This document shows, in pieces, positions 8,463 through 16,995 of a stretch of 64,000 bases of DNA (its first letter is position 1; each line of letters opens with the position of its first letter). The translations under genes and the position numbers were made by a program. The notes below the pieces were generated by a model that was not told where the DNA came from, ran no database searches, and saw only the letters and a list, made by a program, of their open reading frames with translations. Location: the NCBI RefSeq assembly GCF_016598615.1, contig NZ_CP066831.1, positions 5,394,001 to 5,458,000 of the forward strand, given 5' to 3'. This stretch comes from Streptomyces liliifuscus (lineage in GTDB: Bacteria > Actinomycetota > Actinomycetes > Streptomycetales > Streptomycetaceae).

Positions 8463-9182
8463 TTACTCCTCGCCGGCCAGCGTCAGCGACCGCAGCTTCT
8501 GTCCGGCGAACCAGGTGGCGGCGACGGTCACCACGACCAGCAGCACCGTCCCCGTGGCCAGCCCGACGTCCGACGTGACGAGGTCGCCGCCGGACACCTT
8601 CTGGGCGACGGCGAGGGACCACTGCTGGACGCTCAGCGTGCGCGCACCGGACACCAGCGACCCGAAGAGGGCCTCCCACACGAGGGCGTAGACGAGTCCG
8701 AAGACGACCGCGTGCCGCGTGATGGTGCCCAGGAGCAGGAACATCGCCGCGTACGCGATGGAGGCGACCAGCGCGGCCACCGTGTAGGCGACGGCGATCT
8801 GCTGGCCGTTGCCGTTGAGGATCATTCCCGCGAGAAACGTCGGGATCGCGGAGAACGCCATGGTGACGGCGATGGCGACGATCAGCTTGGTGAAGATGAT
8901 CGTGGGCCGTTTGACCGGCTTGGCGAGCAGGTAGACGACAGAGCCGTCGTCGATCTCGGGGCCGATCGCGCCGGTGCCCGCGATGACGCCGATGATGGGC
9001 ACCATCGTGGCGAGCGCGAACCCGCCGAGGACGTCCGAGGCCACCTGGTCGTCGGCGCCCGTGAAGCCGCGCACGGCCACGGAGATGACGATCAGCAGGG
9101 CGGGCAGGGCGCCCAGGATGAGGGCCCGGCGGCGGCCGAGCAGGCCGCGGTAGGTGAGCCGGGCGACTGTGGGGTCGTACAT
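8463..9182 (-). CDS. ABC-2 type transporter permease
   Basis: 239 aa, last gene of a four-gene operon. The start is set by AGGAGG six bases before the ATG (MYDPTVARLTYRG). About six hydrophobic segments follow after a short cytoplasmic N terminus, as in ABC-2/NosY-like permeases. It is only 10 bp downstream of an ABC ATPase gene, which is its likely partner. The transported substrate is unknown; such pairs serve drug, peptide or lantibiotic self-protection and copper-enzyme assembly, among others. Confidence 0.87.
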   Translation of the reverse strand: MYDPTVARLTYRGLLGRRRALILGALPALLIVISVAVRGFTGADDQVASDVLGGFALATMVPIIGVIAGTGAIGPEIDDGSVVYLLAKPVKRPTIIFTKLIVAIAVTMAFSAIPTFLAGMILNGNGQQIAVAYTVAALVASIAYAAMFLLLGTITRHAVVFGLVYALVWEALFGSLVSGARTLSVQQWSLAVAQKVSGGDLVTSDVGLATGTVLLVVVTVAATWFAGQKLRSLTLAGEE

Positions 9183-9192
9183 CTTGGGCCTC

Positions 9193-10104
9193 CTACGCCG
9201 CGACGAGATACGAGAAGACGGACTCGAGGGACTCGTCGGACGGCGAGACCGTGAGCAGCCGGATGCCGTGGTCACGGGCCACCCGCGGCAGCAGTGCCGT
9301 GAAGCGTGGGAAGTCGACCGCCTGGATGCGCAACGCGCCCTCCTGGAGGTCCACTTCGATGCCGGACGTCGACGGGTCGGCGATGAGCGCGGCCGCGAGG
9401 GCACGGTCGTCGCTGGAACGCACCAGGTAGCGGTGCGGGCGGTCGGTCATCAGGCGGCGGATCCGGCGGAAGTCGCCGCTCGCCGCGTGCCGTCCGGCGA
9501 CGATCACCTCGATGTGCGAGGCGAGTTGCTCGACCTCTTCGAGGATGTGGGACGAGAAGAGGACCGTACGGCCCTCGTCGCCCATGCGCCGCAGCAGGTC
9601 CATGAGCTGCATGCGCTGGCGCGGGTCCATGCCGTTGAAGGGCTCGTCGAGGAGCAGCAGGGACGGGTTGTGGACCAGCGCCGAGGCCATCTTCACGCGC
9701 TGGCGCATGCCCTTGGAGTACGTGGAGATCTTGCGGTCCTGCGCGTACTCCATCTGGACCGTGGCGAGAGCCCTCTGGGCGGCCTTGTCGCCCAGGCCGT
9801 GCAACTCGGCGTTGGCGACGACGAATTCGCGGCCCGTCAGGAAGTCGTACATCGCCTCGCGCTCGGGGACGATGCCGATCTGCTTGTAGATCTGTTCGTT
9901 GCGCCAGGTCGCCTGGCCGTCGAGCGTGACGCTGCCCGTGGAGGGGGCCAGGAAGCCGCCCATCATGTTGATGAGGGTGGACTTTCCAGCGCCGTTCGGA
10001 CCGAGCAGGCCGGTGACGCCGGGGCCGATCGTCATGGTGACGTCGTTGACGGCCACCACGTTGCCGAACCAGCGCGACACGTGGTCGATGGTGAGCGTGG
10101 TCAC
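9193..10104 (-). CDS. ABC transporter ATP-binding protein
   Basis: 303 aa with a GTG start that overlaps the stop of the upstream permease gene. Walker A is GLLGPNGAGKST, the signature is YSKGMRQRVKMA and Walker B is LLLLDEPFNGMD, all intact. The C-terminal 80 residues form the extra domain common in DrrA/NatA-like subunits. It should energise the permease encoded just downstream, the one encoded just upstream, or both. Substrate unknown. Confidence 0.92.
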   Translation of the reverse strand: MTTLTIDHVSRWFGNVVAVNDVTMTIGPGVTGLLGPNGAGKSTLINMMGGFLAPSTGSVTLDGQATWRNEQIYKQIGIVPEREAMYDFLTGREFVVANAELHGLGDKAAQRALATVQMEYAQDRKISTYSKGMRQRVKMASALVHNPSLLLLDEPFNGMDPRQRMQLMDLLRRMGDEGRTVLFSSHILEEVEQLASHIEVIVAGRHAASGDFRRIRRLMTDRPHRYLVRSSDDRALAAALIADPSTSGIEVDLQEGALRIQAVDFPRFTALLPRVARDHGIRLLTVSPSDESLESVFSYLVAA

Positions 10105-11036
10105 AGTCCGACCTTTCGGTAGCGGCGCATCAGCAGGCCGTAGCAGCCGGCGATGAGTCCCAGGGTGACGAGGAGGAAGACGACGCCCTGTCCGGACGAG
10201 GGCCCCACCTCACCCGGGTACGAGGACGACGCGCCGAGGAAGGCGGTCTGTACGCCGTCTATGAGCGTGATGGGTGAGAACAGGCCGAGCCACGGGATCG
10301 CCGAGGTGCTGTCCTGCGAGTGGGCGATGGCCTGGACAGTGGAGACGGCTCCGTAGGAGATGGTCAGTACGGCGATGACGGCGGCGATGCCGAAGCCGCG
10401 CCGGGGCGTGACCGCCGAGATGACCAGGCCGATGCCGGCGAAGAGGAGAGAGAGCAGTGCCACGGAGACGAGCCCTTGTGCGAAACCCTTGGTCTGGTCG
10501 GAGAAGTCGAGCTTGGCCAGCAGCGCGCCCACGTACAGCACGAGCAGCGGTGCGGCGGTGAGCATGAACAGCGCCGAGGCCAGTGCCGCGTACTTGGCGC
10601 GGACGTAGTCGGCGGTCTCGATGGGGCGCGAGAAGTACAGCGGCACGGTCTTGAAGCGCAGGTCACGTGAGACGGACTGCGGTCCCTGGGAGGCCACGTA
10701 CAGGCCGATGACGGCCTGCATGATGACCGCGTAGCTCGTGTAGTCGACGGGCAGGTCCTTCGCCTTGGTGGCGACGGCGACCGCGACCATGATCAGCGCG
10801 GGGACGCACATGACCACGAAGAGCAGCATCGGCAGCACCTTGGACTTCACCGAGCGGCCGAGGCCGTAGGCGCCGCGCAGGGACTGCGAGTAGAGCGAAC
10901 GGCGGGCGTACGCGCGGCCCAGGCGCGGGCCGTCGTAGTTGCGGTAGCCGATGTTGTGGATCCGGGTCTGCTCGCCCGGGCGGGCCGGGGCCGTGGCCTG
11001 GGCCGAGGTCTGTGCCGGGGGCTGCTCAACCGCCAT
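10101..11036 (-). CDS. ABC-2 type transporter permease
   Basis: 311 aa. A Pro/Ala/Gln-rich cytoplasmic N terminus of about 30 residues leads to NIGYRNYDGPRLGRAYARRSL and then about six membrane segments. It overlaps its upstream ATPase gene by 11 bp and its downstream ATPase gene by 4 bp, so translation is coupled. The operon thus alternates ATPase-permease-ATPase-permease, which suggests two related transporters or one hetero-complex. Confidence 0.88.
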   Translation of the reverse strand: MAVEQPPAQTSAQATAPARPGEQTRIHNIGYRNYDGPRLGRAYARRSLYSQSLRGAYGLGRSVKSKVLPMLLFVVMCVPALIMVAVAVATKAKDLPVDYTSYAVIMQAVIGLYVASQGPQSVSRDLRFKTVPLYFSRPIETADYVRAKYAALASALFMLTAAPLLVLYVGALLAKLDFSDQTKGFAQGLVSVALLSLLFAGIGLVISAVTPRRGFGIAAVIAVLTISYGAVSTVQAIAHSQDSTSAIPWLGLFSPITLIDGVQTAFLGASSSYPGEVGPSSGQGVVFLLVTLGLIAGCYGLLMRRYRKVGL

Positions 11037-12018
11037 GGCCGACCGCCTCCTTCCGCTGTTCGTCGCCGCCTTGGAGAGCCTGCTCGTCGCTGTCCTTGAA
11101 GACCTCCGAGATGTGGTGCCGGCGCTGCTCCATGCGCACCAGACCGAGGCCCAGGTCGGCGACGACGTCCCGGACGACGTCGTACGTCTCCTCGCCCTCC
11201 GCCGTGAGCAGGAGGATGTGGCCCGCGCCGGGCAGTCCGCTGCCGTCGTGGGTGTCTATCCCGCGCGCCTGGAGCACGTCACGCACCGCGCGGGTGCCGT
11301 CCGGGTGCTCGTCGGTGTCGGTTACCTCGATCGCGAGGATCGCCGTGCTCTGCGTGAAGTCCGTGGTGGAGCTGGACCGCAGGAGCTTGCCGCCGTCCAC
11401 GACCACGACGTGGTCGCAGGTGCGCTCCAGCTCGCCGAGGAGGTGCGAGGTGACCAGGACGGAGATGCCGAAGTCGGTGTGGATACGGCGGATCAGTCCG
11501 AGCATCTCGTCACGGCCGACCGGGTCCAGGCCGTTCGTCGGCTCGTCCAGGAAGACCAGCTGGGGGTCGTGGACCAGCGCCTGGGCGAGCTTCACGCGCT
11601 GCTTCATGCCCGTGGAGTAGCCACCGATGGGTCGGTATCGCTCCTCATAGAGGCCGACGTGGCGCAGCGTGTCCGCGGTGCGCTCGCGGGCCGCCGTCGG
11701 GGGCAGGCCGGACATGCGCGCCATGTGGACGACGAACTCGGTGGCCGAGACGTCGGGCGGCAGACAGTCGTGCTCCGGCATGTACCCGACGCGCTCACGG
11801 ATGTCGCCGCCCTTGGTGGCGACATCGAGTCCGAGCACTTCGGCACGGCCCTCGGTGGCGGGGGACAGACCCAGCAGGATCTTGATCAGTGTGGACTTGC
11901 CGGCTCCGTTGGCTCCGACGAGTCCGGTCACACCGGGCCCGACGTCCACGGAGAGCCGGTCAAGAGCGGTCACCCTCGGGAACCGCTTGCTCAGGCTTTC
12001 GGTCGCGATCACAGTCAC
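11026..12018 (-). CDS. ABC transporter ATP-binding protein
   Basis: 330 aa from GTG 12018 (an in-frame GTG at 12012 is equally possible). Walker A is GLVGANGAGKST, the signature is YSTGMKQRVKLAQA and Walker B is LVFLDEPTNGLD. A C-terminal extension of about 90 residues follows the nucleotide-binding domain. It is the first gene of the four-gene operon. The promoter lies in the 279-bp divergent gap shared with the M24-like gene, which also holds two DnaA-box-like 9-mers. Confidence 0.9.
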   Translation of the reverse strand: MTVIATESLSKRFPRVTALDRLSVDVGPGVTGLVGANGAGKSTLIKILLGLSPATEGRAEVLGLDVATKGGDIRERVGYMPEHDCLPPDVSATEFVVHMARMSGLPPTAARERTADTLRHVGLYEERYRPIGGYSTGMKQRVKLAQALVHDPQLVFLDEPTNGLDPVGRDEMLGLIRRIHTDFGISVLVTSHLLGELERTCDHVVVVDGGKLLRSSSTTDFTQSTAILAIEVTDTDEHPDGTRAVRDVLQARGIDTHDGSGLPGAGHILLLTAEGEETYDVVRDVVADLGLGLVRMEQRRHHISEVFKDSDEQALQGGDEQRKEAVGHGG

Positions 12019-12170
12019 AATTCGAAGGTAGTGGCGCAGACCACAGTGGTCGTCAACCCTGGGAGCTGTATCGGCGTCCCTCTCGGGTATTACGGGCCCG
12101 TAGGGGTCCCCCTGAGGTCGAACAACCAGCGGCCCACGACCGGCATCACGCGGGGCCCGTCCCGACCCGG

Positions 12171-12197
12171 TTGTCCACATCGGCCCGGTTGTCCACA
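12171..12197 (+). promoter_or_regulatory. two TTGTCCACA DnaA-box-like 9-mers in direct repeat
   Basis: TTGTCCACA occurs at 12171-12179 and 12189-12197, each preceded by cccgg, 18 bp apart. They lie between the divergent ABC operon and the M24-like gene. Two copies of the Streptomyces-type box so close together are unlikely to be chance, but binding is unproven. Confidence 0.5.
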
Positions 12198-12297
12198 GCT
12201 CGCGTGCACACCTATTGACGCAGCCTCCAACAATTGTCACATTCATCAGTGTCAAGTTGCGGGCGTGTACGGCAGTCGGCGTGGGACGGACGGTGGC

Positions 12298-13179
12298 ATG
12301 ACCTCGGCAGTGGCAGCGGCAGCGGCTTCACCAGGGACTTCTTCGGGGAGGCGCGGCGGACTCACCGCGGAACTGCGGGGGTTCAGAGAGGTACAGCGGC
12401 TCGCGTACGAGTGCGCGGAGGCGGTCGCGGCGCAGCTGAAGCCCGGCGTGACCGAGCGCGAGGCGGCTCGGATGCAGCGCGAGTGGCTGCGCGAGCGCGG
12501 TGTGCGGGACTGGTTCCATCTGCCCTTCGCCTGGTTCGGGGACCGTACGGCGTTCGTGGACTTCCGGATCCCGCTGCAGTTCTTCCCCACCAACCGGCGC
12601 CTGGAGGCGGGGATGCCGTTCATCCTCGACATGGCACCGGTGTACAAGGGCTTCACCGCGGACATCGGGTACTCCGGCTCGCTGGGGCCCAACCCGCTGC
12701 AGGACAGGCTCCTCGCCGACCTGGAGACCCACCGCGAGCTGATCCTGCGCGAGGTGCGCGAGCGGCGCCCACTGCGCGAGATCTACCAGGACGTCGACCG
12801 GCTCATGGTCCGCCAGGGCTACGCGAACCGGCACCGGGCGTATCCCTTCGGGGTGATCGCGCACAAGGTCGACCGGGTCAGAGAACGGCGCTGGTCACCG
12901 AACCTGTTCGGGTTCGGCACGCAGTCGCTCAAGGGCCTGGCGAGCGACGCGATCCATGGCCACCGTGACGGCTGGTCCCCGCTGTGGTCGCCGTACAGGT
13001 TCTCCGACCACCCGCCCCGGCCCGGCCTGTGGGCGGTCGAGCCGCACCTCGGATTCCGGGGTACGGGCGCGAAGTTCGAGGAGATCCTGGTGGTCACGGA
13101 CTCCGCGGACCCCGAGCAGAGCGCCTTCTGGCTGGACGACGATCTGCCGCACGTGCGGCGCTGGGCGGAGGACAAGTGA
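12298..13179 (+). CDS. M24 (pita-bread fold) metallopeptidase-like protein
   Basis: 293 aa from ATG 12298. After an Ala-rich start, the sequence follows the methionine/Xaa-Pro aminopeptidase catalytic fold: ILDMAPVYKGFTADIGYSG (candidate metal ligands Asp111 and Asp122), a His in GVIAHKVDR, and Glu in AVEPHLG and KFEEILVVT. It lacks the N-terminal creatinase domain of Xaa-Pro peptidases, and the surroundings of the ligands differ from classical Map, so the substrate is open. It overlaps the following gene by 4 bp (GTGA). Operon partners are a hydrolase-dehydrogenase fusion and a ferritin-like hydrolase, so it may act on a metabolite rather than on peptides. Confidence 0.82.
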   Translation: MTSAVAAAAASPGTSSGRRGGLTAELRGFREVQRLAYECAEAVAAQLKPGVTEREAARMQREWLRERGVRDWFHLPFAWFGDRTAFVDFRIPLQFFPTNRRLEAGMPFILDMAPVYKGFTADIGYSGSLGPNPLQDRLLADLETHRELILREVRERRPLREIYQDVDRLMVRQGYANRHRAYPFGVIAHKVDRVRERRWSPNLFGFGTQSLKGLASDAIHGHRDGWSPLWSPYRFSDHPPRPGLWAVEPHLGFRGTGAKFEEILVVTDSADPEQSAFWLDDDLPHVRRWAEDK

Positions 13180-14930
13180 CGCTTGAGGGTTCGCGCGAGC
13201 GCTGGGTGCGTACGGGCGGGGTCGAGCTGTGTGTCGCCGAGTTGGGCGACCCGGCGCAGCCGACGGTGATGCTCGTGCACGGCTATCCGGACTCCAAGGA
13301 GGTGTGGTCCGAGGTCGCCGCGCGCCTGGCCGGCCACTTCCATGTCGTGCTCTACGACGTGCGTGGCCACGGCCGGTCGTCGGCGCCGCGGCCACTGCGC
13401 GGCGGGTTCACGCTGGAGAAGCTGACGGACGACTTCCTGGCGGTCGCGGACGCGGTCAGCCCGGACCGTCCCGTCCACCTGGTCGGCCACGACTGGGGCT
13501 CGGTCCAGGCCTGGGAGTTCACCACGGTCAAGCGCACCGAGGGGCGGATCGCCTCCTTCACGTCGATGTCGGGGCCGTCCCTCGACCACTTCGGACACTG
13601 GATCAAGAAGCGCGTGTCCCGCCCGACACCCCGCAGGATCGGCCAACTGCTCGGCCAAGGCGCCAAGTCCTGGTACGTGTATCTGCTGCACACCCCCGCG
13701 CTGCCCGAACTCGCCTGGCGCGGCCCCCTCGGCAAGCAGTGGCCGAAGATCCTTCGGCGGCTGGAGAAGGTCCCCGGAGGCGACTATCCGACCCCGTCCC
13801 TGCCCACAGACGCCGCGCACGGCGCCTGGCTGTACCGGGACAACGTACGGGCCCGGCTGCGCAGGCCGCGCCCCGACGCGTACGCACACGCGCCCGTGCA
13901 GCTCGTCACGCCGCTCGGGGACGTGTTCCTGTCGGAGAAGCTCTACGACGAGCTGGAGCTGTGGGCCCCGCAGTTGACGCGCCGCACGCTCCCGGCCAAG
14001 CACTGGGTCCCACGCACCCGCCCTGACCAACTGGCCGCCTGGATCACTGAGTTCGTGACCGCCACCGAGGGCGGGAGGACCGCATCGGCGGCGACCGGTC
14101 CGTACGCCGACCGCTTCGGCGGGCAGTTGGTGCTGGTCACCGGTGCGGGCAGCGGTATCGGGCGGGCCACCGCCTTCGCGTTCGCCGAGGCCGGCGCGCG
14201 CGTGGTGGCCGTCGACCGGGACGCGGAGAGCGCGGCCCGCACCGCGGAGCTGTCCCGGCTCATCGGTGCCCCTCAAGCGTGGGCCGAGACGGTCGACGTC
14301 TCCGACGAGCAGGCGATGGAGAAGCTCGCCGAGAAGGTCGCAGCTGAGTACGGGGTGGTCGACGTCCTCGTGAACAACGCCGGAATCGGACTGTCCGGCT
14401 CGTTCCTCGACACCACCGCGGAGGACTGGCGCAACGTCCTCGACGTCAACCTGTGGGGCGTGATCCACGGCTGCCGGCTCTTCGGCAAGCAGATGGCCGA
14501 GCGTGGACAGGGCGGCCACATCGTCAACACCGCGTCGGCGGCCGCGTATCTGCCCTCCCGGACGCTGCCCGCCTACAGCACCTCGAAGGCGGCGGTACTG
14601 ATGCTCAGCGAGTGCCTGCGCGCCGAGTTGGCCGGGCAGGGCATCGGGGTCTCGGCGATCTGCCCGGGCTTCATCAACACGAACATCACGTCGACCGCGC
14701 GTTTCACGGGGGTCGACGCCGACGAGGAGAAGCGGCGCCAGAAGAAGTCCGCGCGGCTGTACGGGCTGCGCAACTACCCGCCGGAGAAGGTGGCCGAGGC
14801 CGTGCTGCGCGCGGTCGTCCGCAACCAGGCCGTGGTCCCCGTGACCGCGGAGGCGCGCGGCGGCCGCCTCATGTCCCGCTTCACACCCAGGGCGCTGCGC
14901 GCGATCGCACGGATGGAGCCACCCCTGTGA
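13176..14930 (+). CDS. alpha/beta hydrolase-SDR fusion (EphD-like)
   Basis: 584 aa, two enzymes in one chain. Residues 10-290 form an epoxide-hydrolase-type alpha/beta hydrolase: HGYPDS supplies the oxyanion loop, and GHDWGS carries Asp106 as nucleophile, as in epoxide hydrolases and haloalkane dehalogenases. Residues 315-584 form a short-chain dehydrogenase with TGAGSGIG (322-329), NNAG (400-403), Ser454 and YSTSK (Tyr467, Lys471), all catalytic residues present. The same architecture is known from mycobacterial EphD, which acts in mycolic acid metabolism; Streptomyces has no mycolates, so the substrate must differ. The GTG start overlaps the M24-like stop. Confidence 0.92.
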   Translation: MTLEGSRERWVRTGGVELCVAELGDPAQPTVMLVHGYPDSKEVWSEVAARLAGHFHVVLYDVRGHGRSSAPRPLRGGFTLEKLTDDFLAVADAVSPDRPVHLVGHDWGSVQAWEFTTVKRTEGRIASFTSMSGPSLDHFGHWIKKRVSRPTPRRIGQLLGQGAKSWYVYLLHTPALPELAWRGPLGKQWPKILRRLEKVPGGDYPTPSLPTDAAHGAWLYRDNVRARLRRPRPDAYAHAPVQLVTPLGDVFLSEKLYDELELWAPQLTRRTLPAKHWVPRTRPDQLAAWITEFVTATEGGRTASAATGPYADRFGGQLVLVTGAGSGIGRATAFAFAEAGARVVAVDRDAESAARTAELSRLIGAPQAWAETVDVSDEQAMEKLAEKVAAEYGVVDVLVNNAGIGLSGSFLDTTAEDWRNVLDVNLWGVIHGCRLFGKQMAERGQGGHIVNTASAAAYLPSRTLPAYSTSKAAVLMLSECLRAELAGQGIGVSAICPGFINTNITSTARFTGVDADEEKRRQKKSARLYGLRNYPPEKVAEAVLRAVVRNQAVVPVTAEARGGRLMSRFTPRALRAIARMEPPL

Positions 14931-14947
14931 CCGATGGAGGCACCACC

Positions 14948-15850
14948 GTGAGCGACCACTACCCGATCACACCGCGGCGGGTGTCCTTCGACTGGGAGGA
15001 GACCCCCCTCCACTGGATACCGGACGAGCCGACCGCGACGCACGTCATCAACGTGCTGCACCTGCTGCTGCCGGCAGGGGAGCGGTGGTTCGTGAAGGTC
15101 TTCAAGGAGGGCCTCCCGCTGGTCCACGACCCCGAACTCCTCAAGGACGTCAAGGGGTTCATGGGCCAGGAGGCGACACACAGCGTGCAGCACTCGTACG
15201 TGCTGGACCACCTCGCCGCACAGGACCTCGACACGGCCGCGTACACGAAGCACGTCGACTACCTCTTCCAGAAGATCCTCGGCGAGACCCCGCCGCTCGG
15301 CGCACCGATATCCGCTCCGGAGTGGCTGCGCTTCCGGCTCTCGGTGATCGCGGCGATCGAGCAGTTCACTGCGGTCCTGGGCGACTGGGTGCTGGCCGCC
15401 GAGGGGCTCGACCGTGCCGGGGCCGACGAGGTCATGCTCGACCTGCTGCGCTGGCACGGCGCGGAGGAGGTGGAGCACCGCGCGGTCGCCTTCGACATGT
15501 ACCAGCACTGCGGCGGCGAGGGCCTTCCCCGGTACGCGCGCAGGGTCGCCGGCATGGCGGTCACTGCCCCCGTGATGCTGTACATGTGGGCGTGGGGCGC
15601 GGCCTACCTCATACGTCACGACCCGCGGCTGGCCGGGCGGCTGCGCTACTCGCTCGGCGCGCACAACCGGGCGGTGCGCAAGGGGCTGCTGCCCACGTGG
15701 AAGGAGCTCGGCTCCGCCGTGCCGCGCTATCTGCGGCGCTCGTACCATCCCTCGCAGGAGGGCTCGATGCGCAGGGCGGTCGAGTATCTGGCGCAGTCAC
15801 CCGCTGCCCGGACGGCGGCGGGGGCGATCGGCAGAGCCGCGATCGGGTAA
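14948..15850 (+). CDS. predicted metal-dependent hydrolase, ferritin-like (PF10118 type)
   Basis: 300 aa. The GTG at 14948 is preferred because GGAGG sits seven bases upstream; an in-frame GTG at 14927 overlaps the previous stop. The protein is mainly helical with paired Glu/His motifs (GQEATHSVQHSY and GAEEVEHRAVAFD), the arrangement of a diiron or other dinuclear site. A hydrophobic stretch (APVMLYMWAWGAAYLI) follows. The family is described only as predicted metal-dependent hydrolase. It is coupled to the EphD-like gene, so a role in the same lipid or epoxide pathway is inference. A tandem repeat begins in its last codons. Confidence 0.85.
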   Translation: MSDHYPITPRRVSFDWEETPLHWIPDEPTATHVINVLHLLLPAGERWFVKVFKEGLPLVHDPELLKDVKGFMGQEATHSVQHSYVLDHLAAQDLDTAAYTKHVDYLFQKILGETPPLGAPISAPEWLRFRLSVIAAIEQFTAVLGDWVLAAEGLDRAGADEVMLDLLRWHGAEEVEHRAVAFDMYQHCGGEGLPRYARRVAGMAVTAPVMLYMWAWGAAYLIRHDPRLAGRLRYSLGAHNRAVRKGLLPTWKELGSAVPRYLRRSYHPSQEGSMRRAVEYLAQSPAARTAAGAIGRAAIG

Positions 15851-15903
15851 CGGCATCGGGTAGCGGTACAGGTGGCTGCATCAGGTAGCGGTATCGGGTG
15901 GCG
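15839..15903 (+). repeat. five degenerate 13-bp tandem repeats spanning a stop codon
   Basis: Units resembling gcatcgggtagcg run from the last codons of the ferritin-like gene (GATCGGGTAA) through its stop. Copies start near 15841, 15853, 15866, 15878 and 15891. The first copy is coding and contains the stop; the others fill the gap to the MerR gene. Confidence 0.75.
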
Positions 15904-15928
15904 ACGAGGACTCGGGAAGGCAGGGACC

Positions 15929-16873
15929 GTGGACGACGAGCCGGCCGGCGTCGCGTACCGGATCGAGGACCTGGCGCACCACAGCGGTGCCACGGTCCGG
16001 ACGATCCGCGCCTACCAGGACCGCGGGCTTCTCCCCCGGCCCGAGAGGCGCGGCCGCGCCAACGTGTACTCGGACGCCCATCTGGCCCGGCTGCGCCAGA
16101 TCGCCGACCTCCTGGACCGCGGCTACACACTGGCCTCGATCAAGGAACTCCTGGAGGCCTGGGACGCGGGCCGGGGCCTCGGCGGTGTGCTCGGTCTGGT
16201 CGCGGAGGTCGACGGGCCGTGGACTGACGAGGAGGCGGTCCGTATCTCGCGGGCCGAGCTCGACGAGCGGTTCGGCGGCCACCCGGACGACACGGCGGTT
16301 GCCGACGCCGTCGAGCTCGGGGTGCTCGAACGCGTTCCGGGCAGCGAGGACACATTTCTTGTGCCGAGCCCCCAAGAGCTGGCCGTGGCCGCCGAGTTGT
16401 ACGAGGCGGGCGTCCCACTGTCCGCGATCTCGGGCCATCTGCGGGAGTTGAGGGGGCAGGTGGAGCACATCGCCTCGCGCTTCCTGGAGTTCACCAGCGA
16501 GCACGTCTTCGCCCGCTATCTCGGCGAGCACCCTCCGACGGACGCGGATGCCGCCGAAGCCGCCGCACTCGTACGACGTCTGCGGCCGCTCGCACGCCAG
16601 ACGGTGGACGCCGAACTCGCCCGGGCCATGCGGCTGTTCGCCAACCGGCATCTGCGTCGGCATCTCGGTGCCGAGCAGCCCCCGGTGCCTGCGGACGAGA
16701 CGCGATCCGTGGTCGTCCCCGTGGAGACAATGACCGCTGTGGAGCGGCTCGTCGGCGCGGAGAACGCGGCGGAGTTCATCGCCGTGGCCGCCGAACGGGA
16801 GGTCAGGGCCCGTGCCTTGGACGCCCTCGCCGCAAATCATGGCGACTCTAAGAAAGTTGACGAACCATCGTAA
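15929..16873 (+). CDS. MerR family transcriptional regulator
   Basis: 314 aa from GTG 15929 (MDDEPAGVAYRIEDLAHHSG); a start at 15872 would translate the repeat and is less likely. The winged-helix HTH has VRTIRAYQDRGLLP and the RRGRANVYSDAHLARLRQI wing typical of MerR proteins, then a long coiled-coil and effector region of about 220 residues with no Cys cluster, so probably not a metal sensor. It follows the M24/EphD-like/ferritin-like genes on the same strand and is the likely local regulator; this is inference from position. Confidence 0.88.
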   Translation: MDDEPAGVAYRIEDLAHHSGATVRTIRAYQDRGLLPRPERRGRANVYSDAHLARLRQIADLLDRGYTLASIKELLEAWDAGRGLGGVLGLVAEVDGPWTDEEAVRISRAELDERFGGHPDDTAVADAVELGVLERVPGSEDTFLVPSPQELAVAAELYEAGVPLSAISGHLRELRGQVEHIASRFLEFTSEHVFARYLGEHPPTDADAAEAAALVRRLRPLARQTVDAELARAMRLFANRHLRRHLGAEQPPVPADETRSVVVPVETMTAVERLVGAENAAEFIAVAAEREVRARALDALAANHGDSKKVDEPS

Positions 16874-16885
16874 AGTGTCGGCGAG

Positions 16886-16939
16886 TTGTCCACAGATTCT
16901 CCAACTGGCCCTGTGGATAACGCACTTGGCTGTGGATCA
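16886..16939. promoter_or_regulatory. three DnaA-box-like 9-mers between merR-type gene and kptA
   Basis: TTGTCCACA at 16886-16894, TTATCCACA on the minus strand at 16912-16920, and TGATCCACA on the minus strand at 16931-16939. They fill the short gap in front of kptA. Confidence 0.5.
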
Positions 16940-16995
16940 AACCTCCGAGTCAAAATCAAATGCGTGACGAGCATCTCGCCAGGCACTCTGGCGGG

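Noticed and set aside
10650..10663. Additional parS site around ggtcacgtgagac
   Set aside because: Only the CACGTG core and a few flanking bases match; several mismatches to GTTTCACGTGAAAC, and it is within a conserved coding region.
10951..12297. Extended N terminus for the M24-like gene
   Set aside because: The frame is open far upstream only because it lies opposite the ABC ATPase gene; the conserved protein begins at ATG 12298.
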